Origin: CAZPCT01 sp964585325
GTDB taxonomy: Bacteria; Patescibacteriota; Minisyncoccia; JACQLN01; CAZPCT01
Reading direction: 5' to 3'
DNA length: 10,883 nucleotides
NCBI GenBank assembly: GCA_964585325.1
Contig: CAZPCT010000043.1
Span: forward strand, 1 to 10,883
Position numbers and translations under genes: made by a program. Within the stretch, counting starts at the first letter, position 1; each line of letters begins with the position of its first letter. The notes under the pieces were generated by a model that saw nothing but the letters and a program-made list of their open reading frames with translations, did no database searches and had not been told where the DNA came from. Below, piece after piece: positions 10,573 through 10,883 of this stretch.

Positions 10573-10883
10573 ATGGCAGAGAAATTTGAGCGAAATAAGC
10601 CGCACCTCAACGTAGGTACCATCGGTCACGTAGACCACGGAAAGACCACGTTGACGGCCGCTATCATGCACGCCCTTGCAAAGAAGGGCCTTATTAGCAA
10701 GGAAGAGTCTGTTGACCAGATTGACAACGCACCAGAAGAAAAAGCGCGAGGCATCACGATAGCCATCTCCCATGTAGAATACGAGACAGAGAATCGGCAC
10801 TACGCGCACGTAGACTGCCCTGGGCATCGGGACTACATCAAAAACATGATAACCGGGGCGGCACAGATGGACGGAGCCATCCT
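10573..10883 (+). CDS. tuf: Elongation factor Tu, N-terminal part (runs off the window)
   Basis: GTPase that delivers aminoacyl-tRNA to the ribosome. The first 103 codons are present, up to M-D-G-A-I. G1 is G-H-V-D-H-G-K-T-T (18-26), the G2 loop is A-R-G-I-T-I (58-63), and G3 is D-C-P-G-H (81-85) with the catalytic His85. The residue after it is Arg86, where bacterial EF-Tu nearly always has Ala; P-G-H-R-D-Y-I-K-N-M is what archaeal and eukaryotic EF1A show. The rest (K-N-M-I-T-G-A-A-Q-M-D-G) is bacterial. There is no SD; an A-rich CACATA tract precedes the ATG. The gene has its own strong promoter and a structured leader, and is separated from fusA by the leftward cassette. Confidence 0.97.
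   Translation, partial: MAEKFERNKPHLNVGTIGHVDHGKTTLTAAIMHALAKKGLISKEESVDQIDNAPEEKARGITIAISHVEYETENRHYAHVDCPGHRDYIKNMITGAAQMDGAI

Overview
The window looks like a chromosomal segment of a Patescibacteria (CPR) bacterium, most likely of the Parcubacteria type. This is inferred from protein character, with no database search: an enlarged nucleoside diphosphate kinase, a four-cysteine bL28, an uS12 with an extra loop, a small-genome style set of housekeeping enzymes, and a short conserved hypothetical I associate with this group. Several core genes have no convincing Shine-Dalgarno (SD) sequence.

Layout. The left edge holds the tail of a ComEC/metallo-beta-lactamase-like gene (1-267), then ndk (349-951) behind a good sigma70-type promoter. 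A structured non-coding stretch follows (about 996-1205) and may be a 6S-like RNA. It ends in a perfect hairpin shared with a leftward pair of small genes: a cysteine-rich zinc-ribbon protein (1224-1427) and a conserved hypothetical (1435-1725). Divergent from these is a rightward M3-family oligoendopeptidase F (1747-3555). It converges, across a second near-identical bidirectional terminator, on a leftward four-helix membrane protein (3634-3999) and a leftward site-2-protease-like M50 peptidase (4173-4838).

The rightward translation block is rpmB, tRNA-Pro(GGG), rpsL, rpsG, fusA (4977-8351). It is the str operon with a tRNA and bL28 in front. tuf, which usually follows fusA directly, starts only at 10573 and runs off the right edge. 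Between them lies about 2.2 kb that is clearly GC-richer than its surroundings. It carries two leftward tandem genes (10278-9634 and 9438-8542) with the same predicted architecture: five membrane helices, the last ending in a lipobox-like cysteine, then an extracytoplasmic domain with a cysteine pair. Both genes are preceded by the same 39-bp leader (36/39 identical) carrying a hairpin and SD. The pair has its own promoter, hairpins between the genes, and its own terminator, so it reads as a self-contained cassette.

The right end has divergent promoters for the cassette and tuf, a 19-bp palindrome against the tuf -35, and a tuf leader that can fold into a closed branched structure with mutually exclusive pairings, followed by an unstructured A-rich tract of CACATA repeats before the ATG. 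The most interesting items are the tandem membrane/lipobox gene pair with its repeated leader, the tuf leader, the 6S-like candidate, and two leftward genes whose -10 boxes lie only 6 nt from the start codon.
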